A stretch of 64,000 nucleotides of DNA from Brevundimonas sp. (GTDB lineage Bacteria; Pseudomonadota; Alphaproteobacteria; Caulobacterales; Caulobacteraceae), in the NCBI GenBank assembly GCA_004296955.1, contig SCVB01000045.1, positions 1 to 64,000 of the forward strand, written 5' to 3'. Below the pieces are notes generated by a model, which saw only the letters and a program-made list of their open reading frames with translations, had not been told where the DNA came from and ran no database searches. This document shows, one piece after another, positions 44,486 to 53,644 of the stretch (within the stretch, counting starts at the first letter, position 1; each line of letters starts with the position of its first letter). The position numbers and the translations under genes are program-made.

Positions 44486-45091
44486 ATGACCAGTCGCGTC
44501 GACGTCCTCATCGACCGCATCCGGACGCTGGAGCACGAGCTCGAGGTCGAATTCTCCAAACAGCGCTCGGGCTTCCGGTTCGGCCTCGAGCATGGCCGGG
44601 CCCGCTTCGAGGAAGAGGCCATCCGCCGCCTGACGGAGCGCCGCACCCGGCTGCTCAACTATATGTTCAGTTCGCCCCTGCTGGTCGCGGTGACGGCTCC
44701 GGTGATCTATTCGCTGCTGATCCCCTTCGCAGTGGTCGATCTCTGGGTGTCGATCTACCAGGCGATCTGCTTCCGGGTTTACCGGATCCCGCAGGTGCGC
44801 CGCGGGCGCTACATGAATTTCGACCGCAACGGCCTGCCCTATCTCAATGCGCTCGAGAAGCTGAACTGCGCCTACTGCTCCTACGTCAACGGCGTCATCG
44901 CCTATGTGAGCGAGGTGGCGTCGCGCACCGAGCAATACTGGTGCCCGATCAAACACACCCGCCGGGTCGTCGGCGCCCATGCGCGCTATGACGGCTTCGA
45001 GAATTTCGGCGACGGCGACGGCTACCGCCGCCACCTCGAGGACCTGCGCACCGCCTTGCGCACGGAGGAGGATGCAGCGTCGGCCCCCTAG
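44486..45091 (+). CDS. Conserved membrane protein with CxxC motif
   Basis: A 201-residue protein of unknown function. The N-terminal 40 residues are charged and helical (R-T-L-E-H-E-L-E-V-E-F). One or two hydrophobic helices occupy about residues 60-95. A soluble C-terminal part follows with L-N-C-A-Y-C-S-Y-V-N-G and a third Cys-Pro in Y-W-C-P-I-K-H. The CxxC plus CP pattern suggests metal or thiol chemistry, but no family name is recalled. The ATG at 44486 is chosen over an in-frame upstream start in low-complexity DNA. Confidence 0.65.
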   Translation: MTSRVDVLIDRIRTLEHELEVEFSKQRSGFRFGLEHGRARFEEEAIRRLTERRTRLLNYMFSSPLLVAVTAPVIYSLLIPFAVVDLWVSIYQAICFRVYRIPQVRRGRYMNFDRNGLPYLNALEKLNCAYCSYVNGVIAYVSEVASRTEQYWCPIKHTRRVVGAHARYDGFENFGDGDGYRRHLEDLRTALRTEEDAASAP

Positions 45092-45102
45092 TCGTCGCCG
45101 GA

Positions 45103-45747
45103 TCACCCCGCGGCGGGCGCCGGTCTCAACGCCGCCAGGGCCGCCCGCCTGAGCTCGCTCGCCACGGCCTCGCCGTCCTGGCCGGGGAAGGCGAAGTCAT
45201 ACAGCAGCGCCATATGCACTGAATAGGACAGCCAGGCCGCGGTCGCGGACGCCGCCAGATCCGGGTCCGGCGCCGTGACGCCGTCCGGCGCGGCCTGCAA
45301 CCAGGCCGCCAGCAGCGCCACGCTTCGGGCGTTCAACGCCGCCGGCCCGGCGTTCAGCGCCGGCGACTGCGACAGCAGACGGGCGAACACCGCACGGATC
45401 AGGCCTGGCTGGGCGCGGGCGCTGGCCTGCAACTGCTCGACCAGCCAGGTCAGCCGCCCGGCCAGATCGACCGTCCCCCACCGCGCCTCCGCCAGGACCT
45501 CGGCCAGTCGCTCGGCCTGCGACCGCTGGGTGACGTCCAGAAGATGGGTCAGCAGTTCATCCTTGCTGCGGAACCGGGTGTAGAGCGCCCCGACCGAGAC
45601 GCCCGCCTCGCTGGCGATGTCCTCGACCGTGACTTCGTCGATGTCGCGGACAGCCAGCAGCGTCCGCGCCGCGTCGAGGATACGGGCGAGGGTCGCTTCG
45701 CTCCTCTTCTGGCGCGGCGGGCGGGGTCCTTCGGGCGGCAGGGTCAA
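45103..45747 (-). CDS. TetR-family transcriptional regulator
   Basis: A 214-residue TetR-type repressor. The N-terminal HTH is I-A-S-E-A-G-V-S-V-G-A-L-Y-T-R-F preceded by A-R-I-L-D-A-A-R-T-L-L. The C-terminal ligand domain is helical. The likely start is TTG at 45747, overlapping the stop of the CPBP protease gene (TTGA), so both come from one transcript. Candidate operator at 46502-46521 upstream of the pair. The ligand is unknown. Confidence 0.8.
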   Translation of the reverse strand: MTLPPEGPRPPRQKRSEATLARILDAARTLLAVRDIDEVTVEDIASEAGVSVGALYTRFRSKDELLTHLLDVTQRSQAERLAEVLAEARWGTVDLAGRLTWLVEQLQASARAQPGLIRAVFARLLSQSPALNAGPAALNARSVALLAAWLQAAPDGVTAPDPDLAASATAAWLSYSVHMALLYDFAFPGQDGEAVASELRRAALAALRPAPAAG

Positions 45748-46484
45748 GCGGGGCCTCCGACAGCGCCTGTATAGAAAGCCGTCATACTCACGAAATCCAC
45801 CAGCCCGTGCAGAAAGATGCAGGCCCACAGATTGCGTCCGGTCCAGAGCCATACCAGACCGAGCACCATACCCACGACGGCAGTGACCAGAGCCCCGCCC
45901 AGTCCCTGATAGGCATGGCAGGCGCCGAACAGGACGCCCTGCAGCAGCACGGCCGCGAACAGCACCCCGCCGCCGGGCGCGGCGCCGCCCAAAAGGGTGG
46001 CTATGCGGTCGGTCAGAAAGCCGCGGGCCACCAGTTCCTCGCCGAAGGCCGCCGAGCCGAAGGCCACGGGCAGGGCCCAGAACAGATATTCCGGCAGATC
46101 GCCCCTCAGCCCCGCAAAGGCGGCCAGGTCGGGTCCGGCCAGTCCGAGGCGCGGCAGGATCAGGAGCTGGAGCAAGGCGGCCGCCCCGCCCAGCGCCAGA
46201 TATCCGGCGACGACGGCGACGCCAGTGATCCACCAGCGGCGCGGGGCGCGCATGCCGACATCCGACCACCGCTTCCCGGCCGAACGAAGCATCCAGGTCG
46301 CCACGGCGACAAGCAGGGCCATGCGACCGAGCAGGGCCAGCTTCATGCCCGGCCCGGCGCCGATCACCTCACTGGGGGACAGGGATACCGACAGGGCGAC
46401 GACCAGCAGGCTGAGGATAGCCAGTTGCAGCAAGGCTTTGAGACGCTGGCCCGTCGGGGCCGCGGGACAGGCAGACACGGTCAT
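45744..46484 (-). CDS. CPBP intramembrane metalloprotease
   Basis: A 246-residue membrane protein with about seven helices. The Rce1/CPBP (Abi) motif is F-G-E-E-L-V-A-R-G-F with Glu149-Glu150, followed by conserved His190 in F-G-A-C-H and a late H-G-L-V-D-F. Bacterial members act in membrane proteolysis, sometimes in bacteriocin self-immunity. It is first in a two-gene operon with the TetR regulator. An AGGAG site lies just before the ATG. Confidence 0.85.
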   Translation of the reverse strand: MTVSACPAAPTGQRLKALLQLAILSLLVVALSVSLSPSEVIGAGPGMKLALLGRMALLVAVATWMLRSAGKRWSDVGMRAPRRWWITGVAVVAGYLALGGAAALLQLLILPRLGLAGPDLAAFAGLRGDLPEYLFWALPVAFGSAAFGEELVARGFLTDRIATLLGGAAPGGGVLFAAVLLQGVLFGACHAYQGLGGALVTAVVGMVLGLVWLWTGRNLWACIFLHGLVDFVSMTAFYTGAVGGPA

Positions 46485-46501
46485 GATTCATCTCCTTTAT
46501 C

Positions 46502-46521
46502 TGAATCTGAATTCATCTTCA
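46502..46521 (-). promoter_or_regulatory. Candidate TetR operator before the CPBP gene
   Basis: A 20-bp dyad, TGAA-TC-TGAATTCA-TC-TTCA, with 8 of 10 pairs and a perfect TGAATTCA centre. It sits in an AT-rich patch 18 bp upstream of the CPBP start, as expected for autorepression by the downstream TetR protein. The remainder of 46522-46723 holds no gene. Confidence 0.5.
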
Positions 46522-46723
46522 TTATTTTGACCGGCCTGTCAACCGTCCGCTTTGGAAGTCCGGCGCCGACGCCGAAACAATAAGTTCCGGGCTTGCCGGG
46601 GAATGCCGGGCCGGGACGCTTTCGTGATGCGGGCCGCCTGGGCTAGGCTGGAGCGTGATCTCTGTGCGGGCGGCCGCAGGCCGGGCCCCGCCCGCCCGAA
46701 GTCCCGCGAATCAAAGGTATCCC

Positions 46724-47398
46724 ATGCGCCACGACCGCCTGACTGTCCTGACCGCCCTTGAAGCGCAGGGCGTGGCCCCCGTCTTCTATCACCCGGATCC
46801 GGCCGTCTGCCTGAACGTCATCCGCGCCTGCGCGCGCGGCGGGGCGCCGGTGATCGAATTCACCAATCGCGGCGATTTCGCCGTCGATCTGTTCGGCGAG
46901 ATCGCCCGCGAACTGCAGAAGACAGACCCCGACGTCATCCTCGGCATCGGCTCGGTGATCGATGCGGGCACGGCCAGCCTCTACCTCAACCGCGGAGCCC
47001 GCTTCGTGGTCAGCCCCTGCCTGGTCCCCGAGGTCGCCCGCGTCTGCAACCGGCGCATGGCGGCCTGGTTCCCTGGCTGCGGCTCGGTCACCGAGATCGG
47101 CCAGGCCCACGAACTGGGCTGCGAGATTGTGAAACTCTTCCCCGGCGCCAGCGTCGGCGGTCCCGACTTCGTCAAGGCCGTGCTCGGCCCCATGCCGTGG
47201 ACCAAGATCATGCCCACGGGCGGCGTCGATCCCGACGAGGCCTCGATCGCCAGATGGTTCGGGGCCGGCATCGTCGCCGCAGGCATGGGCTCCAAACTGG
47301 TCACTGACGCGGCGGTCAAGGCCGGCGACTGGGCCGGGATCGAGGCCAATGTGCGCAAGACGGTGGACGCGATCGCCGCCTTCCGCGCGAAGAGGTGA
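46724..47398 (+). CDS. eda: KDPG aldolase-like (class I) enzyme
   Basis: A 224-residue class I aldolase of the Eda family, which splits KDPG into pyruvate and glyceraldehyde-3-phosphate. The catalytic Glu45 (V-I-E-F-T) and Schiff-base Lys137 (I-V-K-L-F-P) are present, with P-T-G-G-V for phosphate. It would complete the Entner-Doudoroff route begun at 32695-37748, although it lies 9 kb away. The usual T-L-R-T sequence is T-N-R-G, so a related 2-keto-3-deoxy sugar acid is possible. The stop codon TGA is the first three bases of array C. Confidence 0.8.
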   Translation: MRHDRLTVLTALEAQGVAPVFYHPDPAVCLNVIRACARGGAPVIEFTNRGDFAVDLFGEIARELQKTDPDVILGIGSVIDAGTASLYLNRGARFVVSPCLVPEVARVCNRRMAAWFPGCGSVTEIGQAHELGCEIVKLFPGASVGGPDFVKAVLGPMPWTKIMPTGGVDPDEASIARWFGAGIVAAGMGSKLVTDAAVKAGDWAGIEANVRKTVDAIAAFRAKR

Positions 47399-47494
47399 TT
47401 GGCGGCTGGTGATTGGCGACGGCGGGTTCGCTGTCAGGGCTCATCCGGGCGCCGGCCGTCGGCGCCAACCACTGATCAGCAACCACCAATCACC
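47396..47494. repeat. Inverted heptamer array C (TGRYTGG family)
   Basis: The left arm starts at the eda stop codon: TGATTGG (47396), CGGCTGG (47403), TGATTGG (47410). A spacer of about 48 nt follows. The right arm is CCAACCA (47465), CTGATCA (47472), GCAACCA (47479), CCAATCA (47486). The element exactly fills the gap between two convergent genes; the M16 stop begins 3 bp further on. Sequence drift is greater than in array B. Confidence 0.82.
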
Positions 47495-47496
47495 CT

Positions 47497-50331
47497 CTAG
47501 AGCCCCAGCGTCGGGCTGTTCAGATCCAGCGCCGCCGCCGGGATCACCACCACGGCCGGATGCGCCGCGCGCAGGGCGTCGATGAACAGGTCGGCCTGGC
47601 CGACCACCACCACATAGGCCTCGTCCGAACCGACGCCCCGGGCAGCGGCCATCAGACTCTCCGGCGTGGTTGCGGCGATGCGTTGCGGATAGGACTCGAT
47701 CTCGCCGAGCGGCAGGCCATAGGTCACAGCGTCAGCCAACACCCCGCCGAGGCCGCCCGTGGTCTCCAGCGCCCGCGAGAAGCCGCCGGTGATGAAGGTC
47801 TCGCGATCCGTCACCGCCTGATCCGTCACCGCCTCGGTCCTCAGCCGGTCGAATTCCGCCAGCACCAGATCGACCACCTCGGCGGCGCTCTCGTTCTTGG
47901 TCTGGGTCGAGGCGCTCAGCAGGCCGCCGTCCACCCGGGCGGCGAGGTTCGAATAGGCCCCGTAGCTCAGGCCGCGCCTGGCCCTCACTTCCTGGAACAG
48001 ATGGCCGTTCTGACCCCCGCCGATGACGCTGTTGACCACCGACAGCGGATAATAGGCCGCGTCCGAGCGGCGCGGCCCGCGCACGGCGGCCGTCACCGCC
48101 GCCTGGCCGGCGCCCGGCAGATCGACCACCACGATGCGGGGTCCGGGCGCGGCGCCGCCTGCGCGATCGGCCGCCTCGGGCGCCGGCTCCGACGGCCGCT
48201 CCCAGCCGCCCAGCGTCCGTTCGGCGAAGGCGAAGGCCTCCTCCGGCTCCATCCCGCCGGTGATGATCAGGGCGGCGTTGTCGGGCCGCCACCAGCGGTC
48301 GTGGAAGCCGGCGATCTGGTCGCGGGTCATGGCGGCCACCGAGTCGGGCGTGCCCGAGGCCGGCGCCCCATAGGGCGCGGCGCCGAAGGCCAGCCGGTTC
48401 AGCACCAGGGCGGCCAGCGGTCCAGGCTGGCGCAGGTTGACCCGCAGGGCGTTGACCGCCTGGGTCCGGCTGCGGGCGACCTCTTCCTCGGCGAAGATCG
48501 GGCGTTGCACGACGTCTGCGAACACCGCCCCCGCAGCCTCGGCCGAGGCGACCGGCGCTGACAGGAACAGGGTCGTGGAATCCGCCCCCGCCCCGCCGCC
48601 GATATCGGCGCCCAGGGCTTCCAGCGTCCGCGCGATCTCCGGCGCTGAACGGTCTCCCGCCCCCTGCGTCGCCAGACCGACCGTCATCGAAGCGAGCCCG
48701 GGGCGGTCCGCCGGATCGCCCGCCGCCCCGCCGGCCATGACCAGTTGGACGTTCATGATCGGCAGTTCGGTCGACCTGGCCACGATGACCCGCAGGCCAT
48801 TCGACAGGGTCCGCTCCACCGCCCGCGGCGTCGCCATGGCCCGTGGTTCGCCCGGCTCCGGCGGCGCCGTCCTCTGGTCCTCCGGCAGCAGTTCATTGGC
48901 CGCCAGAATCGCCGGCGGCACGGTCAGGAAGGTCGGGACCGGGGCCGGGTTGCGCCAGCTTTCCTCGGGCGCGCCCGCGGGTCGGGCGCTCTCGTCCTGA
49001 TAGCGAACGGACACCCGCGCCTGGTCGTTCAGATACATGCGGGCCACGCGCTGGACATCGGCCGCGGTCACCGCCTGGATCGCCGCCAGCCGTTCATCGG
49101 CCGCGCGAGGATTGTTCTCGGAGACGATCGCCTGGCCGAGGATGAACGCCCGGCCCGAGGCGGTCTCACGCTGGCGCAATTCGCTCGCCACGATCTCGGT
49201 CCTGGCCTCGGCCAGTTCGGCCGCCGTAACCGGTTCGTCGCGCACCCGCGTCAGTTCAGCGTCCAGCGCCGCCTCGACATCGGCGATCGCCTTGCCCTGG
49301 GCCACGATCGCAGTGACCGAAATGACCCCGTCCTCCTCCATGGCGTTGACGCCGAAGCTGGCGTTCGAGGCCAGCTGGGTCCGATAGACCAGGGCCTGGT
49401 AGAGGCGCGAGCTCTCTCCGCGCGACATGATGGCCTGCAGCACATCCAGCGCGGCGCCGTCGGAATGGTTGGCCGCCACCCCGGGGTAGATAACCCCCAC
49501 CGCCGGCAGGGGCACGTTCGGCGCATAGGCCTCGACCTGACGCGGCGCCGTGCGGGGAGTCTCGACCGGCCGTTCCAGCGCGGGGACCGGTCGGTCCGGA
49601 TTCGGAATGTCGGCGAAATACTGGTCGACCCAGCGGTCCAGCTGGACCGGATCGAAATTGCCCGAGACGATCATGGTCGCGGTGGCCGGGCGGTAATAGG
49701 CTTCGTGGAAGGCGCGGGCGTCCTCGATCTGCGCCGAGTCCAGCTCCTCGATCGAGCCGATCACGCTGCGGCGGTAGATGCTTTCGTCGAAACTGTTGTC
49801 GCCGATCACGAACCGGCCGAAGCGACCATAGGGCGGGGCAAAGACGCGTTGGCGCAGTTCTTCCTTGACGATCGATCGCTCGGCGTCGAACACCGCCTGG
49901 TCGACAACCGGCCGCGCCATCCGTTCGGCGTGGGTCCACAGCATGGTCTCCAGATACTGCGGCGGCACCGTCTCATAGTAGTTGGTGAAGTCCTGGCCGG
50001 TAGAGGCGTTGCGCGAGCCCCCGGCGTTCTCGACCAGGGTCGAGATCTGGCCGTAGGGCAGGTTCACCGTCTTTCGGCTCAGGATATGTTCGAACAGATG
50101 GGCGAAACCGCTGCGGCCCTGCGGATCGTCCTTGCCGCCGACATTGTACCAGAGGGTCACCGTCACCGTCCCCGCCGTGGCGTCCGGCATGGCGTAGACA
50201 TCCAGTCCGTTGGCGAGCTCTCGATGGGTGAACTCCAGCGGCGGCACGGAGATCGGCGCGGGCGTCTGGGCGAAGGCGGGCGTGCACAGGGCCAGCAACG
50301 AAGCCCCCAGAAGCGCGGCGGTGCGGGTCAT
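47497..50331 (-). CDS. M16 family zinc peptidase (two-domain)
   Basis: A 944-residue exported pitrilysin/insulinase-type protease with a signal peptide (cleavage near A-F-A-Q). The inverted zinc motif H-L-F-E-H is at 78-82, with a downstream glutamate in I-V-K-E-E-L. The second half repeats the M16 fold without the motif, as in PqqL-like proteins where it is structural. It is predicted to degrade peptides in the periplasm. Confidence 0.9.
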   Translation of the reverse strand: MTRTAALLGASLLALCTPAFAQTPAPISVPPLEFTHRELANGLDVYAMPDATAGTVTVTLWYNVGGKDDPQGRSGFAHLFEHILSRKTVNLPYGQISTLVENAGGSRNASTGQDFTNYYETVPPQYLETMLWTHAERMARPVVDQAVFDAERSIVKEELRQRVFAPPYGRFGRFVIGDNSFDESIYRRSVIGSIEELDSAQIEDARAFHEAYYRPATATMIVSGNFDPVQLDRWVDQYFADIPNPDRPVPALERPVETPRTAPRQVEAYAPNVPLPAVGVIYPGVAANHSDGAALDVLQAIMSRGESSRLYQALVYRTQLASNASFGVNAMEEDGVISVTAIVAQGKAIADVEAALDAELTRVRDEPVTAAELAEARTEIVASELRQRETASGRAFILGQAIVSENNPRAADERLAAIQAVTAADVQRVARMYLNDQARVSVRYQDESARPAGAPEESWRNPAPVPTFLTVPPAILAANELLPEDQRTAPPEPGEPRAMATPRAVERTLSNGLRVIVARSTELPIMNVQLVMAGGAAGDPADRPGLASMTVGLATQGAGDRSAPEIARTLEALGADIGGGAGADSTTLFLSAPVASAEAAGAVFADVVQRPIFAEEEVARSRTQAVNALRVNLRQPGPLAALVLNRLAFGAAPYGAPASGTPDSVAAMTRDQIAGFHDRWWRPDNAALIITGGMEPEEAFAFAERTLGGWERPSEPAPEAADRAGGAAPGPRIVVVDLPGAGQAAVTAAVRGPRRSDAAYYPLSVVNSVIGGGQNGHLFQEVRARRGLSYGAYSNLAARVDGGLLSASTQTKNESAAEVVDLVLAEFDRLRTEAVTDQAVTDRETFITGGFSRALETTGGLGGVLADAVTYGLPLGEIESYPQRIAATTPESLMAAARGVGSDEAYVVVVGQADLFIDALRAAHPAVVVIPAAALDLNSPTLGL

Positions 50332-50400
50332 GTCGGCGGTCCCCGGAATTCAAGGTCTGAACAGGTCCGGGACCCTAGCAGCGCCCCGCCGCCCCCCAAG

Positions 50401-51249
50401 TTACGACCCTGTAATGATCGCCTCGACCTCATCCCGCGTCGGCATTGACGGCTGGGCCCCCGGCCGGGTCGCAGCGATGGCCCCGGCCGCGCAGGCGAAG
50501 GTCAGGGCCGCCTCCGGCTCCATCCCTTCCAGCAGGGCGACGCAGATCGCCCCGACGAAACAATCTCCGGCTCCGGTCGTATCCACGGCCCGGACTTTCG
50601 GCGGCGTCGCCCGGGCGATCTCGGCGCCGCGCTGGTACATGACCGCCCCGCGCGAGCCGAGGGTCACAACCACCCGGCCGCCGCCCTGGTGCAGCCCGTC
50701 GCCATAGAATTCGGCCTCGGTCTCATTGACCACCAGCAGGTCCGCCCGGCGCAGCAGCTGGTCGGATACCGGCGCCGCCGGGGCCAGGTTGACGCAGACG
50801 AACTCCGTCGCCCGCCCGACCGCCGCCTCGACCGTCTCGACGGGCAGTTCCAGCTGCAGGACCAGCGGGGTCTCGATCCGCGCCGGCAGCTGTTCGGGCA
50901 GGAAATGGTGGTTGGCGCCGGCCGCCACGACGATCTGGTTCTCGCCCCGGGCGTCGACCGCGACCAGGGCCACGCCGGTGGAGGCCGTCGCGTCGGTCAC
51001 GACCCCGGCGACATCGACGTCGTCGGCCAGCAGCAGGGCCAAGGCCTCCTCGGCCATGCCGTCGCGCCCGACGCGGCCGATCATACAGACCTCCGCGCCC
51101 AGCCGTTGCGCCGCCAGCGCCTGGTTGGCGCCCTTGCCGCCCGGGTGTCGCGCCAGGGTGGCCCCCGTCACGGTCTCGCCCGCGCGCGGCAGGCGCGGCG
51201 CGGTGGCGACGAAATCCAGATTGATCGAACCGACGACGGTGAGTCTCAA
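50401..51249 (-). CDS. rbsK: Ribokinase
   Basis: A 282-residue PfkB-family sugar kinase. It begins V-V-G-S-I-N-L-D, has R-H-P-G-G-K-G-A-N-Q-A (substrate loop) and D-T-T-G-A-G-D-C-F-V-G with the catalytic Asp. It likely phosphorylates ribose, perhaps that freed by the nucleoside hydrolase at 52693. No rbs transporter is adjacent. Confidence 0.87.
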   Translation of the reverse strand: MRLTVVGSINLDFVATAPRLPRAGETVTGATLARHPGGKGANQALAAQRLGAEVCMIGRVGRDGMAEEALALLLADDVDVAGVVTDATASTGVALVAVDARGENQIVVAAGANHHFLPEQLPARIETPLVLQLELPVETVEAAVGRATEFVCVNLAPAAPVSDQLLRRADLLVVNETEAEFYGDGLHQGGGRVVVTLGSRGAVMYQRGAEIARATPPKVRAVDTTGAGDCFVGAICVALLEGMEPEAALTFACAAGAIAATRPGAQPSMPTRDEVEAIITGS

Positions 51250-51265
51250 GACGGCGTTCCCCGGG

Positions 51266-51793
51266 TCAGAACAGGCGCGAGACGCCCTGGCCCTCGCCGG
51301 GGATCGCCGGCGGCGCGCCGCCGGGACCGATGGCGTAGGTCTCCGCCCGGCTGCGTCCGCTGATCACGGCCACGGGGGCCACGATCTCGGGCGACAGCCG
51401 CATCACCGCCACCGACGACCCGCTGGGGCAGAAGGCGCGGGCGTCCGGATAGCGCTCGAACACCAGTTTGTTCAGCCGTTCGACCTCGACCGCGTCGGTG
51501 ACCTCGACGGCCCGTCCGGCCAGGGACACGCCCACCGTATCGGCCTCCGCGCCCTCGGGGCGAATGGCGACCGAGACTCGCGGGTCGGCCTGGATGTTGC
51601 GGAATTTCTGACTGTCGCGGGCGATCACGAAATACAGTTTCAGCCCGTCGTTGACGTAGCCGATCGTCGTCACCTGGGGCCAGCCGTCCGGCCGGTTGAC
51701 GCCAAGAGCCATCAGCCGCGCGGATCCCAGAAGCTCCGCCACGGCCGCGACAGCGCCGCCATGGATGGGTCGTGTTTCGGTCGTCGCCGTCAT
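51266..51793 (-). CDS. Pyridoxamine-5'-phosphate oxidase-like flavoprotein
   Basis: A 175-residue split-barrel protein of the PNPOx-like superfamily. The segment L-M-A-L-G-V-N-R-P-D-G-W-P-Q-V-T-T-I-G-Y and S-Q-K-F-R-N-I-Q-A-D-P-R are typical of FMN- or F420-binding members. It starts 16 bp upstream of rbsK on the same strand. The family includes general-stress proteins, so a reductase or flavin-binding role is likely, with unknown substrate. Confidence 0.75.
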   Translation of the reverse strand: MTATTETRPIHGGAVAAVAELLGSARLMALGVNRPDGWPQVTTIGYVNDGLKLYFVIARDSQKFRNIQADPRVSVAIRPEGAEADTVGVSLAGRAVEVTDAVEVERLNKLVFERYPDARAFCPSGSSVAVMRLSPEIVAPVAVISGRSRAETYAIGPGGAPPAIPGEGQGVSRLF

Positions 51794-51901
51794 CGCAGGC
51801 CTCCTCGCGTTCGCGCTCCGTGGAAGGCGCACGGCGCGACCGGACAAGGCGTGTATACGCCCCGCCGCGGCCGCGCCGCCAGTCGTACGGCCTTCAGCCG
51901 T

Positions 51902-52570
51902 CTAGAATTTGCGGCCGAAGCCGACCGACACGACCCAGGGATCGAGGGCGACGTCGCTGGTCAGGGCGCCGCCGTTGACGGTCGCCTCGGTGTCGAACCA
52001 CACCTTCTTGACGTCGACATTGAGGGTCCAAGGACCGGTCAGGGCCACATCCGCCCCGGCCTGCAGGGCGTAGCCGAAGCCGTCTTCCAGATCGACGGTG
52101 AAGCCGTTCTTGTCCTCGCCGCTGTAGAACAGCATGTAGTTGATGCCGGCCCCGACATAGGGGCTGACCCGGGCCTCGGGCATGGGCCGGTACTGCAGGG
52201 TCACGACCGGCGGCAGCACCCAGGTCTCGTGCACGGCCACGTCCGTACCGGGGCCCTGGGCCCGGATCTCATGCTGGGTCGTACCGAGGATGGCCTCGAC
52301 CGAGAAGTTGTCGGTCAGGAAATAGGTGAAGCCGAGGGTCGGCATGGTGCTGTTGCCGACATCGACGTTCAGGCCCGTGTCCACGCCGGCCGAGGTGAAG
52401 ATGGAATCGCCGGCGCCGCTCGAGACGTCGGTGATCCTGCCGGTGACGATCCAGTCGCCCTTGCGCGCGACCTGCCAGTCGTTTGCGTTCTGGGCCGAGG
52501 CGCCGGTCGCGGCGCCGGTCGCCAGCGTCATCACCGCCACGGCGGCCGCCAGCGTCATGTTCCGTTTCAT
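51902..52570 (-). CDS. OmpW family outer membrane protein
   Basis: A 222-residue eight-stranded beta-barrel protein with a signal peptide (A-S-A-Q-N after a hydrophobic core). It has the OmpW features L-G-F-T-Y-F-L-T-D-N-F-S-V-E and Y-V-G-A-G-I-N-Y, and ends in Phe, the outer-membrane insertion signal. OmpW proteins form a hydrophobic channel for small molecules and are often induced by low oxygen. An FNR/FixK-like site occurs about 87 bp upstream. Confidence 0.9.
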   Translation of the reverse strand: MKRNMTLAAAVAVMTLATGAATGASAQNANDWQVARKGDWIVTGRITDVSSGAGDSIFTSAGVDTGLNVDVGNSTMPTLGFTYFLTDNFSVEAILGTTQHEIRAQGPGTDVAVHETWVLPPVVTLQYRPMPEARVSPYVGAGINYMLFYSGEDKNGFTVDLEDGFGYALQAGADVALTGPWTLNVDVKKVWFDTEATVNGGALTSDVALDPWVVSVGFGRKF

Positions 52571-52656
52571 CTCGTTCTTCCACGACGCGGTCCGGACGCG
52601 ACATGCGGCCGGTGCGGGCGTCGCGGCTGTCGTGGTCCCGGCTGCGGTCGGAGACC

Positions 52657-52670
52657 TTGCGCCAGATCAA
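52657..52670 (-). promoter_or_regulatory. Weak FixK/FNR-like half-palindrome
   Basis: On the minus strand the sequence reads TTGAT-CTGG-CGCAA, a good left half of TTGAT-N4-ATCAA with a poor right half. It is upstream of ompW, a gene often under FNR-type control. It could be chance. Confidence 0.3.
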
Positions 52671-52692
52671 ACCTTGGCCGTTCGCCCCTGCG

Positions 52693-53640
52693 TCAGATTG
52701 TCCGGCCGCCGCCGATCGCGTCGGTGATCAGGGCGAAGACCCCGTCCGCGTCGACCGAAACCGCCCAGCGGTGCGGCAGGGTCCCCGCCACCGCTTCGCG
52801 GAATTCCACCGCCGTGTGCCCGCGGGTCAGGTCGCTCGCGGTCTCCACCGCGATCCGGCAGGGCTTCAGGGCGAACAGGTCGGGCTTCAGCAGCCAGGCG
52901 ACCGGGCAGGGATCATGCACCGGCGGCGCGTCCCAGCCGACGATCCGCCGCTCGACCCGCTGCGAGAACCGCATCATCGCCGCCGCCGTCTCCGCCATCG
53001 GCGTGCCCACGGCCTCCAGCGCGGCGATCCGGGCGTCAGTGGCCCGCACCTGATGGGTCGCGTCCAGGCCGAACATCACCACGTCGCAGCCGCTCGCCAG
53101 CACCTCGGTCGCGGCCTCGGGATCGGCCCAGACGTTGAACTCGGCCGAGGCGGTGATATTGCCGCCCTCCGACCGCGCTCCGCCCATCACCGCCACCGGC
53201 CCCAGTCGCTCCGCCAGCGCCGGCGCCCTGCGCAGGGCCAGCGCCAGATTGGTCAGCGGCCCCAGCACGGCCAAAGCCACCGACTTCGCCGGCCGGCTCA
53301 TGACCAGATCGATGATCGCGTCCGCCGCATGGCCGTCCGCGCACGGCGCCGTGGGCTCGAACGGCGTCAGGTCGCCCAGCCCCTCGGCCCCGTGGAACTC
53401 CCCCGCCCCCGCCGGCTCGCGCCGCAAGGGCCGGTCGGCGCCCATGAACACCGGCACGTCCTCGCGCCCGGCGATCTGGCGCAGGATGCGGGCGTTCCGC
53501 GCGGTCTTCACGACCGGCACATTCCCGCCCACGGCGGTGATCGCCAGCAGTTCGAACGCCGCCGAACCAAACGCGAGCATCAGGGCCACGGCGTCATCCA
53601 CGCCGGGATCGCAGTCGATAATGAGAGCCTGCCGGGTCAC
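52693..53640 (-). CDS. Inosine-uridine-preferring nucleoside hydrolase
   Basis: A 315-residue nucleoside hydrolase. The Ca/ribose-binding N-terminus D-C-D-P-G-V-D-D is intact, with L-G-P-L-T-N-L-A and M-G-G-A downstream. It cleaves purine or pyrimidine ribosides to base and ribose. GTG start at 53640, 4 bp after the racemase stop on the same strand. It probably works with the ribokinase at 50401. Confidence 0.9.
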   Translation of the reverse strand: MTRQALIIDCDPGVDDAVALMLAFGSAAFELLAITAVGGNVPVVKTARNARILRQIAGREDVPVFMGADRPLRREPAGAGEFHGAEGLGDLTPFEPTAPCADGHAADAIIDLVMSRPAKSVALAVLGPLTNLALALRRAPALAERLGPVAVMGGARSEGGNITASAEFNVWADPEAATEVLASGCDVVMFGLDATHQVRATDARIAALEAVGTPMAETAAAMMRFSQRVERRIVGWDAPPVHDPCPVAWLLKPDLFALKPCRIAVETASDLTRGHTAVEFREAVAGTLPHRWAVSVDADGVFALITDAIGGGRTI

Positions 53641-53644
53641 GCGC

